Source of the DNA: Cryptomeria japonica
Lineage: Eukaryota > Streptophyta > Pinopsida > Cupressales > Cupressaceae
NCBI RefSeq assembly: GCF_030272615.1
Contig: NC_081409.1
Coordinates: 470,762,573-470,822,572 of the forward strand
DNA: 60,000 nucleotides
Reading direction: 5' to 3'
Notes under the pieces: generated by a model
Told to the model about the DNA's origin: nothing
Seen by the model: the letters and a program-made list of their open reading frames with translations, nothing else
Databases searched by the model: none
In this document: positions 35,050 to 46,645 of the stretch, one piece after another
How positions within the stretch are numbered: the first letter of the stretch is position 1
Layout: every line of letters begins with the position of its first letter
Program-made: the position numbers and the translations under genes

Positions 35050-36736
35050 TCAAATTAAATGAAATAGAGAGGTTTAGAAGATACATTTTTCCAGATGCTA
35101 ATATCTTGAACTTTCATAACTTTACCAGCAACCAATGAGGAGGGAAAGTATCATCAAAGCGCTTTTTCACCCAACCACGGATTTACTAGTCCCCTGTGCC
35201 ATATCCAACTGGATTGGCCCGACCCTTTGCAGGGAGGTAATAAAAAGTCTAACTCAAGCCATCTAAACTGGTGGGTAATCCTACACAAATCTCTAGTCGG
35301 TCATACACTATAGGCTACCCCTAACTAGTATGACCTCTGACTGGAATGTGTATCTGGATTAACAAATTGGTTGACGCTTATAGAAGTAACATCACCTTGA
35401 CTGAGGGTTTCTATGTCATTGCAAGCACGCTATTTCATGAAGTCAATTGTTCATCATCCTGCTTGGTTGGATTGAATTCCTGAAGGTAACCAATTCCTCA
35501 TGTTTGTCTCTATGCTACTGCATTCTGATTCTATGAGGCTCATTGGTTGTCATTTATGTTTGGACCCAATTTCACATGTTGGTCAACAAACTTGAGGTGA
35601 CTTATACTCTTATGGTATAACCTATCTTTATCAAAACCCTAGATTAATTTAATATGGAGTCATACTTATTCCCTTGAGCTAGCAACTTACTCTCTCACGA
35701 GTACAACAGTCCAATAGTTCATATTTCACACAGTCTCAATGCTGTTTACACAATAGAAGTAGTCCATAGTTGGCCTTTATTAACTAGTAACTGCCATTAA
35801 GTTGTAAACGATTAACATATGATGCCCTTTTTCACACATGAATATTACATGAAATACAAAACAGTCAATACTTCTCCATACTCTGGCATGTTTGATTGTT
35901 TCGGCTAGTACTCTACCTCATCCTGAGGTTAAAGGCCTTATTTTATTTTAGGTGAAACTTGTTCCCTTCTAATTTCATTGTAGCATGGTTTTAACCGATA
36001 TACTTACCATTAGTGTGGAAAAGATGAGATAGACCATAGGCTGCTATCTCCTTCATCAGCTTTAGATTCTATGTGCTGTATGTATTATGAGCATTCGTGC
36101 TGCTACTGTATCGTCTAGTGGAACTATATATTTTTGTACGAATGCCAAACTTCATTAGGAAGCAGTGAAGCTATGTATGGCTATACATACGACTATCTGC
36201 ATTAAGTAGCATTATAAGCTCCCTTGTCTATCAAATCTTTACGCACTATGGAAGGTTTGCTAAATGTCTAAGTGCACTTGTAGTATTATTATGCCCAACT
36301 GCATTAATGAGTACAAAAATACTAATCTTGCCTGTCATTTCTTTCCAAACGGAAGATAATTGAACCATCTTGATAGATGCTCTAGTATGAGCACCTCCTT
36401 GGCCCAAAGGTTTCCAAATAGTTGCAATCACACTCAAGTGTGAAATCAAAGTTCCACCCTTCTCGGCTGCAACTTAAGGTTCTCGGGCATAGGTTTGTTT
36501 TAGGGTTTTAAGTGTTTGGTTGATCATTATCACAACCACTTAGTGACCAATTGCCACTCATGAGCAAAACAAAAATTAAGCAAATAGACATTAGTTCTTA
36601 AGCCGTTTCCTAATTTGATCCTTTCTCCATTTATGGCAACATGAGTTTAATTTACAATAATGCCTTAGTTGTGAAAAGGTAAGACAGGCTATAGAGATGC
36701 CAGTTCTCTTGTACCCTTATTATTTGTAAGTTTATC
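35050..36736. repeat. Dispersed repeat, copy 2 (left part, split by hAT)
   Basis: It shares the ordered landmarks listed for 17880-18330. The repeat is cut at 36744 by the outer hAT and appears to resume at 44979. The eight bases ATTCATGC at the break are the hAT target duplication. Confidence 0.6.
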
Positions 36737-36744
36737 ATTCATGC
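36737..36744. repeat. Target-site duplication of outer hAT, left (ATTCATGC)
   Basis: Equal to 44979-44986. Confidence 0.92.
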
Positions 36745-36762
36745 CAAGGTTGAAAAACCCTG

Positions 36763-36860
36763 CGCGTCTTAGGATAACTCGCGAGTAATTGCGAGCCCTA
36801 ATGGCGCGCGAGTCACTCGCAGCAATACTCGGCAGCGATACTCGGCAGCGAGTTTAAATA
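36763..36860. repeat. Subterminal ACTCG repeats of outer hAT
   Basis: ACTCGCGAG, GTCACTCGCAG, and two copies of ATACTCGGCAGCGA lie just inside the left end. GCTGAGTATTGCTGAG and CCGAGT motifs lie inside the right end (44875-44960). In hAT elements such repeats usually bind transposase; that role is inferred here. Confidence 0.6.
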
Positions 36861-37923
36861 ATACTCGCTGTGATTTTTATGGCCAAAAATTGCCAAAAAT
36901 CGCAGAAAACCGACGCTAAACCTGGCGTGAAACATGAAATCTTGATCCTTAAGTCCGAAAAGGCGAAAATATAACGCATTTCATTTCCTTCACGCAACGA
37001 CGGGAGCAGAAAAAGGCCACAATTTTTCCACGGGCAGTTCGTCGCGACTAGGGTTTCAAACTTTCATCCAAGGAAAAACGACGAACTTCATTGTTCAAGT
37101 TCTTTTTAAATTTCTTCTTGTTTAAAATCAAACTTTGTAATAATATATATCTCAATTTGTTATAATTAATAGTATTACTGATTACAGTCCGATATATATA
37201 GTATATACAGTTAACAAATATGACTGTAATTTGTTTTAATTATTGTTAACAAATATATATATACTGTGTAACTGTATATATAATATGACTGTTTTAATTC
37301 AGACTGTATTTGTTAACTGTATAACTATATATAATAGTCTGATTTTTAAATATTTGTAATTTTGTTATATAGTTATATAAGTTGTTTAAAATCGATTTGT
37401 TTTACTTTTAACTATTACTATTAGTATTAGTGTATTACAGTCTGATATATATATTATATAGTATATAGTTATACAGTTACACAGTCTGATTTTTTATATA
37501 ATTACAGTCATATTAGACTATTAGTTATTATAGTCCGATTCTTTTAATTATTACAAACTGTAATATCTAATAATTATTGTATAATATGACTGTAAATTAC
37601 AATCATATTATACAATAATTATTAGTAAAATAGTATTACAGTCTGATTTTTTAATTTATTAGTCATATATATTAAAAATTACTTCCAAGCTGAAATATGT
37701 CGTCCAGATTGTGAATGTATTATGATTGTATTAATATTTTGAAGAATATTTTGCATTTTATTACTTATTAACAATAATGTTATTCACAATTTCACTGTAA
37801 ATTGTACAGTGTTACTGTGATATAGATAGAATTAGGAATGTAATAAGTTAATAATAGTGTTATTGTTTTCTAAATGTCGTCTCTCTCTTTTGCTAGGTTC
37901 TCTTCCAATTTTTTTGAAAGAAA
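36861..37923. other. Outer hAT 5' non-coding region
   Basis: AT-rich with many TATATA and ACTGTATAT/CAGTCTGAT phrases; no frame. It leads to the ATG at 37924. Confidence 0.5.
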
Positions 37924-38227
37924 ATGGCTTCTAGTGGCAAAAAGCGAGACCTTTGCTAGAAACATGGGATACCAGGTCCAAAACGAGGAGACGTCATTTG
38001 TAACCATTGCACCAAGATTATAAAGGTGGCATTAATAGGTTCAAATATCACCTTGCACAGATTGAATGCCGAGATACTAGAGGATGTAAGAAATGTCCTA
38101 AAGAGGCTACAAGGGATGCAATAGCAACGCTTGAAGCATATGATCAAAGGAAGGCAACAAAAAAGAGAACAACAGAGGCAATGGCAGCCCCAATGGCAGA
38201 TTTGAGTTCTATAGGGTCACATACAGA
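37924..38227 (+). pseudogene. Outer hAT transposase, BED zinc-finger part (broken)
   Basis: The frame from ATG 37924 begins MASSGKKRD and soon hits TAG (37957-37959). A frameshift near 38020 separates the first half of the finger (VICNHCTK) from the second (GGINRFKYHLAQIE, then CKKCPKEA). The C-x2-C and GGI.RFKYH.A pattern is a BED-type DNA-binding finger, matching the start of the inner element's protein. The frame is then cut by the inner hAT at 38228 and continues at 42486. Confidence 0.85.
38220..38227. repeat. Target-site duplication of inner hAT, left (CATACAGA)
   Basis: Equal to 42478-42485. Confidence 0.92.
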
Positions 38228-38239
38228 CAAAGAAACGAG

Positions 38240-38335
38240 ACTCGGACTCGGGTCGGACTCGGCAAGGCCGACTCGGACTCGGACTCGGGACTCGGCGTCA
38301 GACTTGGCTCCAGACTCGGCTGGACTCGGGAAAGT
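38240..38335. repeat. Subterminal GACTCGG repeats, left end of inner hAT
   Basis: About ten copies of ACTCGG/ACTCGGG within 95 bp, most as GACTCGGACTCGG. Candidate transposase-binding sites. Confidence 0.75.
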
Positions 38336-38660
38336 GAAAAACTCAAGAAATTTAGAGATTTTAAAAGATTTAAAACTTGTTTTAGACACCCTTTATTGAA
38401 TACACCTTAAAGACACAAAAACATCATTAAACTCGGCTCATTTGACTACATACACAAGTATACATCAATCACATAAGCATAAACGCAAATTGTAGCTGAA
38501 GAAAATAAGAAACATAGATATATAAATATTGTCAAATGTATACAATATTACAAAACTCATGGAATAAAAAATCCATGTCATCATATGATCATCATCAAAT
38601 GTTTCATACAAATACCAAAGGTAAATAGTAAATACTAAATACAACTACAAGTGTACAAGC

Positions 38661-41632
38661 CTATGGCTGAGAGGGCCGTGCACCCTCTCGCCCTGGTCCC
38701 CTGCGAAGGCGTTTAAAGTAGGTCCTGGATGATTCAGCATCCATAGTTGCTCCCCGTGACACCATGCCATGCTCACCAACATCAGGAACGACTGTGTCAT
38801 GCTCACCAACATCAGGAACAGCTGTGTCACTCTGAGTCTTAGTATTTCCTGTCTCTGCTCGTACTCTCTGCTCCTCCTCTGCCATGGCTACAGCCTCAGC
38901 CTCTATATCTACCTGGTCGATCCAATCAATGTCATCATCACTAAATACAGCTGTAGGAGTCCCAAGAGTTGTCTGATTCTGATTGGCCCACTCTGCTTCA
39001 AGATCAACCTCATCTAGAATGATAGGAGACATGTCAACTGTTGCATTCTTTCTCATTCTCAAGCGGAGGTTGTAGTGAACAAAGACGAGATCATTCATCT
39101 TCTCCACAGATAATCTATTGCGCCTCTTGGAGTGTATGTGCTCAAACATACTCCAATTGCGCTCACAACCTGATGCGTTGCATGGTTGGCTCAAGATACG
39201 AATGGCCAACTTTTGAACATTTGGTGTCTCTGGGCCAAAAAAGTTCCACCAATGATCTGAGTTTGAAATGAGAAAAATAAATAAAATCAGTCTCACTCAT
39301 GAACTCATTTAACAAGTTACAATATAGTATTGAATAAAACTAAAATTAAGCCTAACAATTTATTTTTACCTGGCATCATAGTTGTCCTACCGTCTTTGGC
39401 GACAGGACGAGAGAAGGTCTCCCCTTGTGCATCTGAGAACATCTGTAGCTCTCGAAAAAGGTCTATCTGAGAAGTACCAGCAGGTCCCATCTTCTCCATG
39501 ATTGCATATAGCCCATTAAGGACCTCCGCATCAGCCTTGAAAGAAGGGATAAAACGGAATGCCGGATTCAGATAATAGGTTGCCGCATGGATGGGCCTAT
39601 GTAGCTGATGATGCCATCTCCTATCAATGATCTCCCAAATGGGACCATACTTGCTCTCATCTGCTCCATAGACGAATCTGATGGCCTCCTTCGCCCTATC
39701 CATGCCCTCATATATATAGCCCATTGCGGGCTTATCTCCATCCGCAACTCGCAACAAAACCACCAAGGGCTTAACAAACTACAAAATTGAAAATATTGTG
39801 TAATTTAGAAAAATGAGTAAATAAGAGAATACATATAATAAGTTATAAAACATGAAGCTAAATTGTAGAATTTATAAAAAAATTACCTTCACTATCTCAT
39901 CACAAGGGACCCAAAAGCCTTGCTCATCAAAAATGCAGTCTGCCATCTCTATCCCTGCAGGGGTGGTAGCATAGGATGAGGAAGACCACTCCTCACCAAC
40001 AATCATACGTCTCAAGGCAGGCTTAGACCTAAGCATGGACTGCAATGTGAGGAAGTTTGTGGCAAATCTTGTGATTCCTGGACGATGCAACTCCTTCTGC
40101 TCTGTGTATTGTCTCATAAGAGCCAACACCCATGAATGATTATATACAAATTTGCAGACATTTCTTGCCCTTTCTACACATCTCTTGACCCATGGGATTT
40201 TTCCAATATCCTCCAACATGAGGTCAATGCAATGAGCAGCACATGGAGTCCAAACTATAGATGGGTGCCTCTCCATCAATAGTCTACCTGCAGCAACATA
40301 ATTTGTTGCATTGTAAATTGTAATTAATGGAGGTACAAACTACAAGATAGTAATTAATTTGCAAACAAAATTAGTTTGTAATCAAAAGTTTACCCGCAGC
40401 AACATAATTTGCTGCATTGTCGGTCACCACTTGTACCACGTTCTCCTCACCCACATCTTCAATCACCTCCTCTATCTGCTCACATAGGTAGGTGGCATTC
40501 TTGCAATGGGCGGAGGCATCAATGGACTTGATGAAAACGGTGCCCCCTGAAATAAAAAAATAAAGCTAAGTCAATGATCATTCAATAAACCATTAGATAA
40601 AAAATAAAAAATTAAAGACTATATGAAACTAAAATTAATCAATCACCTGCGGAAGAAACAAGAAAATTAAGGAGAGTTCTATTTCTCCTATCCGTCCAAC
40701 CATCAGTCATGATGGTGCAACCTTTAGTGCTCCATATGTGGCGTTGTTCATCTAAATCCTTTTTCACATCATCCACCATTTGAGACAAAATGGGTCCCCT
40801 CAAATCACCCTCACTAGGGGCTTTGAACCCTGCCCCGCATATGGTAATGGCATCAACCATTTGTTGCCAATAAGGAGACCTGTCGCAAAGAAACTCAATG
40901 AGATAAGTTAAGTATAAAAATTCAATGAGATAAGTTAAGTATAAAAATTAAAACAATCAAAGTTATCAAACATAAAAGTTAGTAAAACATTCACCTGGCT
41001 ACAAAGAATGGAATACAGCTGTAGCTCCAAAACCTGCCAATTGCCATTTTAGCAGCATCATGGACCTCCTTGTTCCAACCCATGCCCTCAAGCGACGGTT
41101 GGGACCCAGGAATAGTGCGAGGCACAAAGAAGGAATCCAACCTAGATTTACGAATCCTAGGTCCAATGATAACATTCCCACTACAACTACTAGTGGTAGG
41201 AGCATGAGAAGTGGTGGTGGCACTGCCACTTATAGAAGCAGAAGCAGAAACGGAAGCATCAGCAGTAGCAAACTGAGTGGGACGATATGGAGGTAAGGAA
41301 GAAGGGCCTCCAACACTACCTAACTGTGCCCCTCTTCCTAAAACTGTCTCTCTCCCAATGGCCGCTCGATCCTCCTTTTGTTTATTTTTTCTTTCAATCT
41401 CCTCAACCATTACATAACAATCACGTATGGCCTCAGAGACTGCTTTTAGGCATGGTTCGGCATCATGTCCACGCACACCAGCAATATGGTATTTCAGCCT
41501 ACATATACCTCCATGGAATATTGTTTTGCAAAACATACATTTTGTTTGCCCCTTTCCTTGCCCTGGAAAATCCTCATGATATTTCCAAGCAGGGTCCTTT
41601 CTCATGGGGGGTCTAGAAGCTGAAGTAGACAT
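38661..41632 (-). CDS. hAT transposase (BED / DUF659 / hAT dimerisation), intact reading frame
   Basis: Six exons join in phase with GT-AG introns: 41632-40995, 40879-40647, 40546-40394, 40287-39887, 39769-39370 and 39256-38661. The sum is 2,421 bp, or 806 residues. Order: BED finger (CMFC, then GGICRLKYHIAG, residues about 30-75); serine/alanine-rich linker; DUF659 region with GCTIMTDGWTDRRNRT and VTDNAANYVAAG; WTPCAAHCIDL block; C-terminal hAT dimerisation region with WWNFFGPETPNVQKLAI, ASGCERNWSMF and KRRNRL; acidic tail. The two aspartates (TDGWTD, VTDN) and the CERNW glutamate are the presumed RNase-H-like catalytic residues. ATG 41632 is chosen because it begins the conserved N-terminus; upstream codons in the frame look like leader. 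No stop or frameshift was found. Splicing is inferred. Confidence 0.88.
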
Positions 41633-41774
41633 TTTAGGATAGTTTTGTGAAAGTTGAAGTTGAGGCAAATAATAAAGTGAAGTTTGCTGCAATAAAACAT
41701 TACAAATACAAAATAAAATTAATACATACATTCAAAAAAACTAAAGTAGGGTTTGTAAATTTTTTTTAAAAAAA

Positions 41775-41801
41775 ATTGTAGGGTTTGTCAAACCCTACAA
41801 T
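41775..41801. repeat. Palindrome upstream of inner transposase
   Basis: ATTGTAGGGTTTG and CAAACCCTACAAT form 12-13-bp arms around a single T, flanked by A/T runs that also pair. It lies 140 bp upstream of the start codon on the minus strand, so it may be in the promoter or leader. Confidence 0.6.
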
Positions 41802-42284
41802 TTAAAATTTTTTTTTTTACAAACCCTACATACAACCCTACATAGTACAACTACATACTACATGCTACATACAAATTACAAACATACAAAAGATCTTGCA
41901 TACAAGAAAATGTAAAACTTTCAAAATAAATGAATAGAAAATGGAATTTTTGCATATAAGAAACAAAATAATGTTAAAAAAAACAATCTTACATCTTACA
42001 ACAAGCTTGAAATGAGCTGCAAACTCTTCCTATCCAACTCTTGATGCACCAAATCGAAACACAATGCAGCTCCAATGTGACAAATTGAAGAAAACTTGAG
42101 ATTCCTCCTTGCTGGTTTTTCTTCTATGCACCCTTGTTTTTCTTCCCAACTCACTTTACTCTTCCTTTTTTTGCAAGTGAATGAAATGAAAGTCACTTTT
42201 AGGGCTAGAAGACAATTAACATTAAAAAACGGATTTAAAAAAACTTTACAAACTATTTTTTTTTTGACTTTTTATTTGTTGCCA

Positions 42285-42465
42285 ACGCCGGCCGAGTCCA
42301 GGGCTCGGGACTCGCCGAGTTTGGCGATTTTGGGCCAAAATCGCCAACTCGGCGAGTCTGGCGAGTTTACTCTCCAGACTCGGCGGAGTCCGAGTTCGAG
42401 CCCTTGGGACTCGTTTGGCCTGACTCGGACTCGGACTTGCCGAGTTTGGGCGATTTCAGGTGAGT
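42285..42465. repeat. Subterminal CCGAGT/ACTCGG repeats, right end of inner hAT
   Basis: More than a dozen CCGAGT, GGCGAGT and ACTCGG motifs in both orientations occur here, including the palindromic GGCGATTTTGGGCCAAAATC stretch. They mirror the left end. The ORFs across this region are composition artefacts. Confidence 0.75.
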
Positions 42466-42477
42466 CTCGTTTCTCTG

Positions 42478-42485
42478 CATACAGA
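42478..42485. repeat. Target-site duplication of inner hAT, right (CATACAGA)
   Basis: Equal to 38220-38227. Confidence 0.92.
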
Positions 42486-44582
42486 TGTGGGGGCATCTAG
42501 TTCTTCCCTTGGGCCACGGATACGAGGAATGGGAAGTGTGGGCAGCCATATGGAAAACTACTTTGTTCCACGTAACACTCCTGGTGCACAACCTGGATTG
42601 CTAGGCACTGCATGGAATAAAGAGGCTCACCAACAAGCAAAGGTGGCATGTGCTAGATTTTGGATCTACATCGATATTCCGTTCAATGTTGTTTCTAGTC
42701 CATCTTGGGACCAATTGGTCACCACATTGTCTGTGGCAGGTAAGGGGTTCAAGTCCCCAAGTCGTTATGAGATTAGTGGACCGTTATTGCAAGATGAGGT
42801 CCAAAACACTGACGCATTAGTGGAAGAGCAAAGGAGTATTTGGGAAAAGAATGGCTGCACCATTCTTTCAGATGGGTGGACGGATGGTAGGAATAGGACA
42901 CTCATCAACTTTCTAGCTTCTTCAGGGGGATAACTAGTATTTTTAAAATCAATTGATGCCTCCAATGAAGTGAAGAATGCAGAGACCTTGTGCAACATGT
43001 TGGATGAGGTGGTGATGGACGTGGGAGTGCAAAATGTCATACAGGTTGTGACTGATAATGCAGCTGCATATGTGGCAGCCGACAAACTTCTAATGGCTAG
43101 ACATCCGACATTATTTTGGAGCCCTTGTGCTGCCCATTGTCTTGACTTGCTCCTTGAGGACATAGGGAAACTAAGTTGGGTAAAGAAAGTGGTTGAAGAT
43201 GGAAGGAATATCACCAAATACATCTACAATCACACATGGGTCCTTAATCTTATGAGAGAGCACACTAATGGTAAGGATCTTGTGCGATCGGGGGTCACAC
43301 GCTTTGCTATCAATTTCCTCACCTTGCAGAGCATACTTGCTACATTGCCCAACTTGAAGCGGATGTTCGTGAGTGAAAGATGGCTGGGGAGTTCTTATGC
43401 TACAAAGCCTGAAGCAGAGAAGGTTGTGGTTTCCATTTTTGATTCTAATTTTGCCAAGATGGTGGAGGAGATCATCAATGTAAGTTTTGAGACTTTAATT
43501 GATGATTTATTATTTAATTTTCTAATATTACAATCTGCTAATTTTGTTAAATTTTTTATATCTAGGTGTCGGAACCGTTGGTGAGGGTGCTACAAATGGT
43601 GGATGGGGATCATAACTCCATGGGGTATCTATATGAGGCCATGGATAAGGCCAAAGAGGCGATTCAACACTTATATGCATCAAACAAGACCAAGTATGAA
43701 CCCATATGGCGCATAATTGATTGGAGGTGGAACCATTAACTCCACCAACATATTCATGCTGCTGCCTACTTCTTGAATCCCAAGTTTTTTTTACTCCCTG
43801 AGTTTCAGAGTAGATGCAGAGGTTAGAATTGGCCTTGACACATGCATACGAAGATTAGTTGATGATGAGAACCTTCGAGACCTGATACTTGATGAGTTGC
43901 AGAGCTATAAGAAGGCCACAGGGCCATTGTTTTCTTCACTTGATTGCAAACGTAGGAGAGACACCTTACGACCAGGTGAAAAAAACATGTTTAATTTTAT
44001 TTTACCATTTATTTCTCTCTTTAAGATTATTAAAATCTTTACAATTAATAAATGGCATTTTTTATCCTTGCAGATTTGTGGTGGGAAGATTATGGTGCCA
44101 CAGCGCCTAATCTTCAGAAGCTTGCCATCCGCATATTATCGCAGCCTTGTAGTGCTTTTGGTTGTGAGCGCAACTGGAGTGTTTTTGAGGCCATCCATAC
44201 AAAAAAGCGCAATAGGGTGACTCAACAACGCTTGAATGATCTTGTCTATGTGCGATACAACATTCGATTGCATGAGAAGAAGGTGCAAGGGCAAGATTGA
44301 CATGAAGCACTTGACTTGGATGACATTGATCCATATGCAGCAGAATGGGTTGCTGCTCCTGATGATGTTGATAATGATTTGGATCCATTCCTTACTGATG
44401 AGCAGCTAAGTGAGCTAGAGAGGGCAGGAGAGGAATGGGATGCGGAAGTGGCAGCACGTGAGGAGGAGCATGAGGTTGATCATGCAGCAGAGGCACCTGT
44501 TGAGGATGTTGCCACTACTTTAGCATTACCCCCCCAGCAACAACACTCTTTTTTGAGCTTTAGTCATAGGCGCAATTTATGA
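42486..44582 (+). pseudogene. Outer hAT transposase, DUF659 and dimerisation parts (broken)
   Basis: It continues the BED part beyond the inner element. GCTILSDGWTDGRNRT, VTDNAAAYVAA, FWSPCAAHCLDL and, after two GT-AG introns, APNLQKLAIRI, FGCERNWSVF and KKRNRV match the inner transposase block by block. Lesions: TAA at 42931-42933, TAA after WRWNH near 43738, loss of frame around 43800, and TGA at 44298-44300 before an acidic tail ending near 44582. Introns are present after EEIIN (donor near 43481, acceptor near 43565) and before the dimerisation region (about 43978-44072). The other three intron positions of the inner gene are uninterrupted here. Confidence 0.88.
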
Positions 44583-44860
44583 TTTCTCATTTTCATTGAT
44601 ACCAAAACTTGAACTTGATATGTAATTAGAATTTCAGAGGTTGTTGTTTTGTGGTCTATGACTCTATGACTCAATGTCACTATGAGTATGATACTTTGAA
44701 ATGTATTGAACTCTTATTCATATGTTGCACTTGTTTTTTGGTTTATGCTATGTATTTAACTCAAACTTTGACTTATATATTATGGAAATCAATATATGTT
44801 ATACAAATTTGCTGTAAATGTGTGTTTTTGAATAATATTTAAAAAAAAAATGTATTTTCA
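44583..44860. other. Outer hAT 3' non-coding region
   Basis: AT-rich, no gene. It leads into the right subterminal repeats. Confidence 0.5.
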
Positions 44861-44978
44861 AATGTTCGATAAAGTTGCTGAGTATTGCTGAGTTTTTCCC
44901 TAAGTTTTGGCAAGTCCCGAGTTTTTAAAAAAAATTGGCCTTGCCGAGTCATTGCCAAGTTTGAGTTTTTCAACCTTG

Positions 44979-44986
44979 ATTCATGC
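44979..44986. repeat. Target-site duplication of outer hAT, right (ATTCATGC)
   Basis: Equal to 36737-36744. Confidence 0.92.
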
Positions 44987-45360
44987 CATGACTCTACTGT
45001 CACTGCAATGTCTATGTGCTCTGTTATTCTGATATGCTAAGTTGCTAACTGCATTTTTGAGTACTGAAAGGCTACTCTTGCCTACCTTCCTTTTTTCCAA
45101 CTAAGGAGAAAATTAGCTATCTTATCAAAGAAATAGTAACTGTTTTCTTGTATCTTTAATGCCAGAGCTGAAAATGCAATATAACTCATTCATTACCTTC
45201 TTGGATAATTTGAGTATTAATGTGCCTCAGTGGTTATAAATGTTTAATTGAGAACCCAACCGGGGTTTCTTATTACAAGACAACATGACTAGTTTTTCAT
45301 ATTAGGCAATTATCTTTCCCTACCCATCTAAGAAATAAAATTCTGCCATATCGCATAAAT

Positions 45361-45500
45361 GCACAGTCATACTGTAAGTGTATAGCAGTACTGTGTATAC
45401 ATAGCCATGCAGTATATGTATAGCCATACAGTGTATACCCAGCCGTACTGTGTATACCCAGCCGTACTGCAAACTCACAGCCATACTGTATCTACATAGG
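45361..45500. repeat. ~20-bp minisatellite, TAGCCATACAGTGTATAC-like
   Basis: Seven imperfect units with a CAGCCRTACTGTRTAY core. Adjacent copies at 45431-45470 are nearly identical. Confidence 0.75.
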
Positions 45501-45756
45501 ATGTATTATTTTATCCACTGATAAAGTTTACTCACAGCTGTTCATTATAAGCACAAAATTTTATATTTTCCAGCTATCAAGGATTCGTCATAGTCATACA
45601 TTATTACACCTTGTGATTTATAATTTTCAGTCGACAAGAAAGTACTCACAACCTTTTTATGACAAAAGATTATTTCTCTGATCAAATACATCAATAATTG
45701 AATTACCAAATTCTACTGTTCAAATGAGACCTTCTCAGCCATACAACATACTGCTT

Positions 45757-45793
45757 GATAGAGAATACTCTTAACTAAGAGTCATTCTCTATC
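45757..45793. repeat. 37-bp hairpin, copy 1
   Basis: GATAGAGAATACTCTTA and AAGAGTCATTCTCTATC pair nearly perfectly around ACT. A second version lies 151 bp downstream. Confidence 0.8.
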
Positions 45794-45907
45794 AAACCCT
45801 ATACTGTACAGAGTGACTGCTGGGTTAACAATCTGACCCTTATATTCACAACATTTAGATAGTATTTACTGAGAATTACCTATTCACAGTCGTACAGTAT
45901 ACTGTTT

Positions 45908-45944
45908 GACAGAAAATACTCTTAACCAAGAGTTATCCTCTGTC
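45908..45944. repeat. 37-bp hairpin, copy 2
   Basis: GACAGAAAATACTCTTA and CAAGAGTTATCCTCTGTC pair. Several differences from copy 1 occur in both arms in a compensating way (GATAG/CTATC against GACAG/CTGTC). Confidence 0.8.
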
Positions 45945-46173
45945 AAACCTTATACTATACTGTGACTGCAGAGTTTTCTTTTCAAAAACAATCAGAACTG
46001 CAGAGTTTTTTTTTTAAAAACAATTAGAACTGCAGAGTTTTATTTCCTTTTTCTTTTTCAAAAATTAGAACCCAATAATCATAACCCTTTACGCTAGGCA
46101 TTTGGTTAATGCATTCTCTTACAATTAAATAAATCTTCAACCCCATTCGGCAACCATGAGTATTTGCATTTTC

Positions 46174-46178
46174 CTACT
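46174..46178. repeat. Target-site duplication of LTR-A, left (CTACT)
   Basis: Equal to 53848-53852. Confidence 0.8.
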
Positions 46179-46645
46179 TGTTGTGACCATTTCACACATC
46201 GCCCCATTAAAATGGGGGCCCCCTCTTTTTGCTCTTGTTTTGCCTGTTCTTCTCTCTGCTTTAGGGTTTTGAATTAAATGAGTGAGTCGTCTGGATTAGG
46301 GTTAAGCCTTAGGGTTTCCTTTGATATTTTCAAGCCAAAGTCCAGTCCAATTTTGACAGATTATTAAGCACCCTCGCATTGATTGCAATTTTGAAATAAG
46401 ATGAGCCTGCCAGGAAGTCAAGTTTGTCTCAGGATGGGTCCAGTTAAGATTTTGAGGGCACATTCAAGTTAGGTCTAAAGTGTTATCATTTCAATGATTG
46501 AATTATGCAATTTTGTCCGGGTGAATTTTGACCAAATTTTTGAAGGTTTACTAAACTTGCCCCTGGCCTTGGGGATGACCTAATTTTGCCTTGTCAAGTG
46601 ATTGAAGACCAAAAATGTGGATATTTTGGCCTGCAGAGGTGAAAT

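Larger units (their letters stand above)
38228..42477 (-). mobile_element. Inner hAT DNA transposon, apparently complete (4.25 kb)
   Basis: It starts CAAAGAAACGAGACTCGG and ends with the complement of CAGAGAAACGAGACTCACC, so the terminal inverted repeats are about 16 bp with one mismatch. The 8-bp duplication CATACAGA flanks it exactly. It inserted in the coding region of the outer transposase, which is therefore older. It carries a transposase gene on the minus strand with no visible lesions, so this copy could be autonomous. Confidence 0.95.
36745..44978 (+). mobile_element. Outer hAT DNA transposon (8.2 kb including insert)
   Basis: The ends are CAAGGTTGAAAAAC at 36745 and its complement GTTTTTCAACCTTG ending at 44978. 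ATTCATGC at 36737-36744 and at 44979-44986 is a perfect 8-bp target duplication, diagnostic of the hAT superfamily. Without the inserted element and its duplicated site it is about 3.98 kb. It carries a broken plus-strand transposase and ACTCG-rich subterminal sequence at both ends. Confidence 0.95.
44987..46173. repeat. Dispersed repeat, copy 2 (right part)
   Basis: Sequence resumes here after the outer hAT and is cut again at 46178 by LTR-A. It contains the CAGCCATACTG minisatellite and two hairpins listed separately. No gene. Confidence 0.5.
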
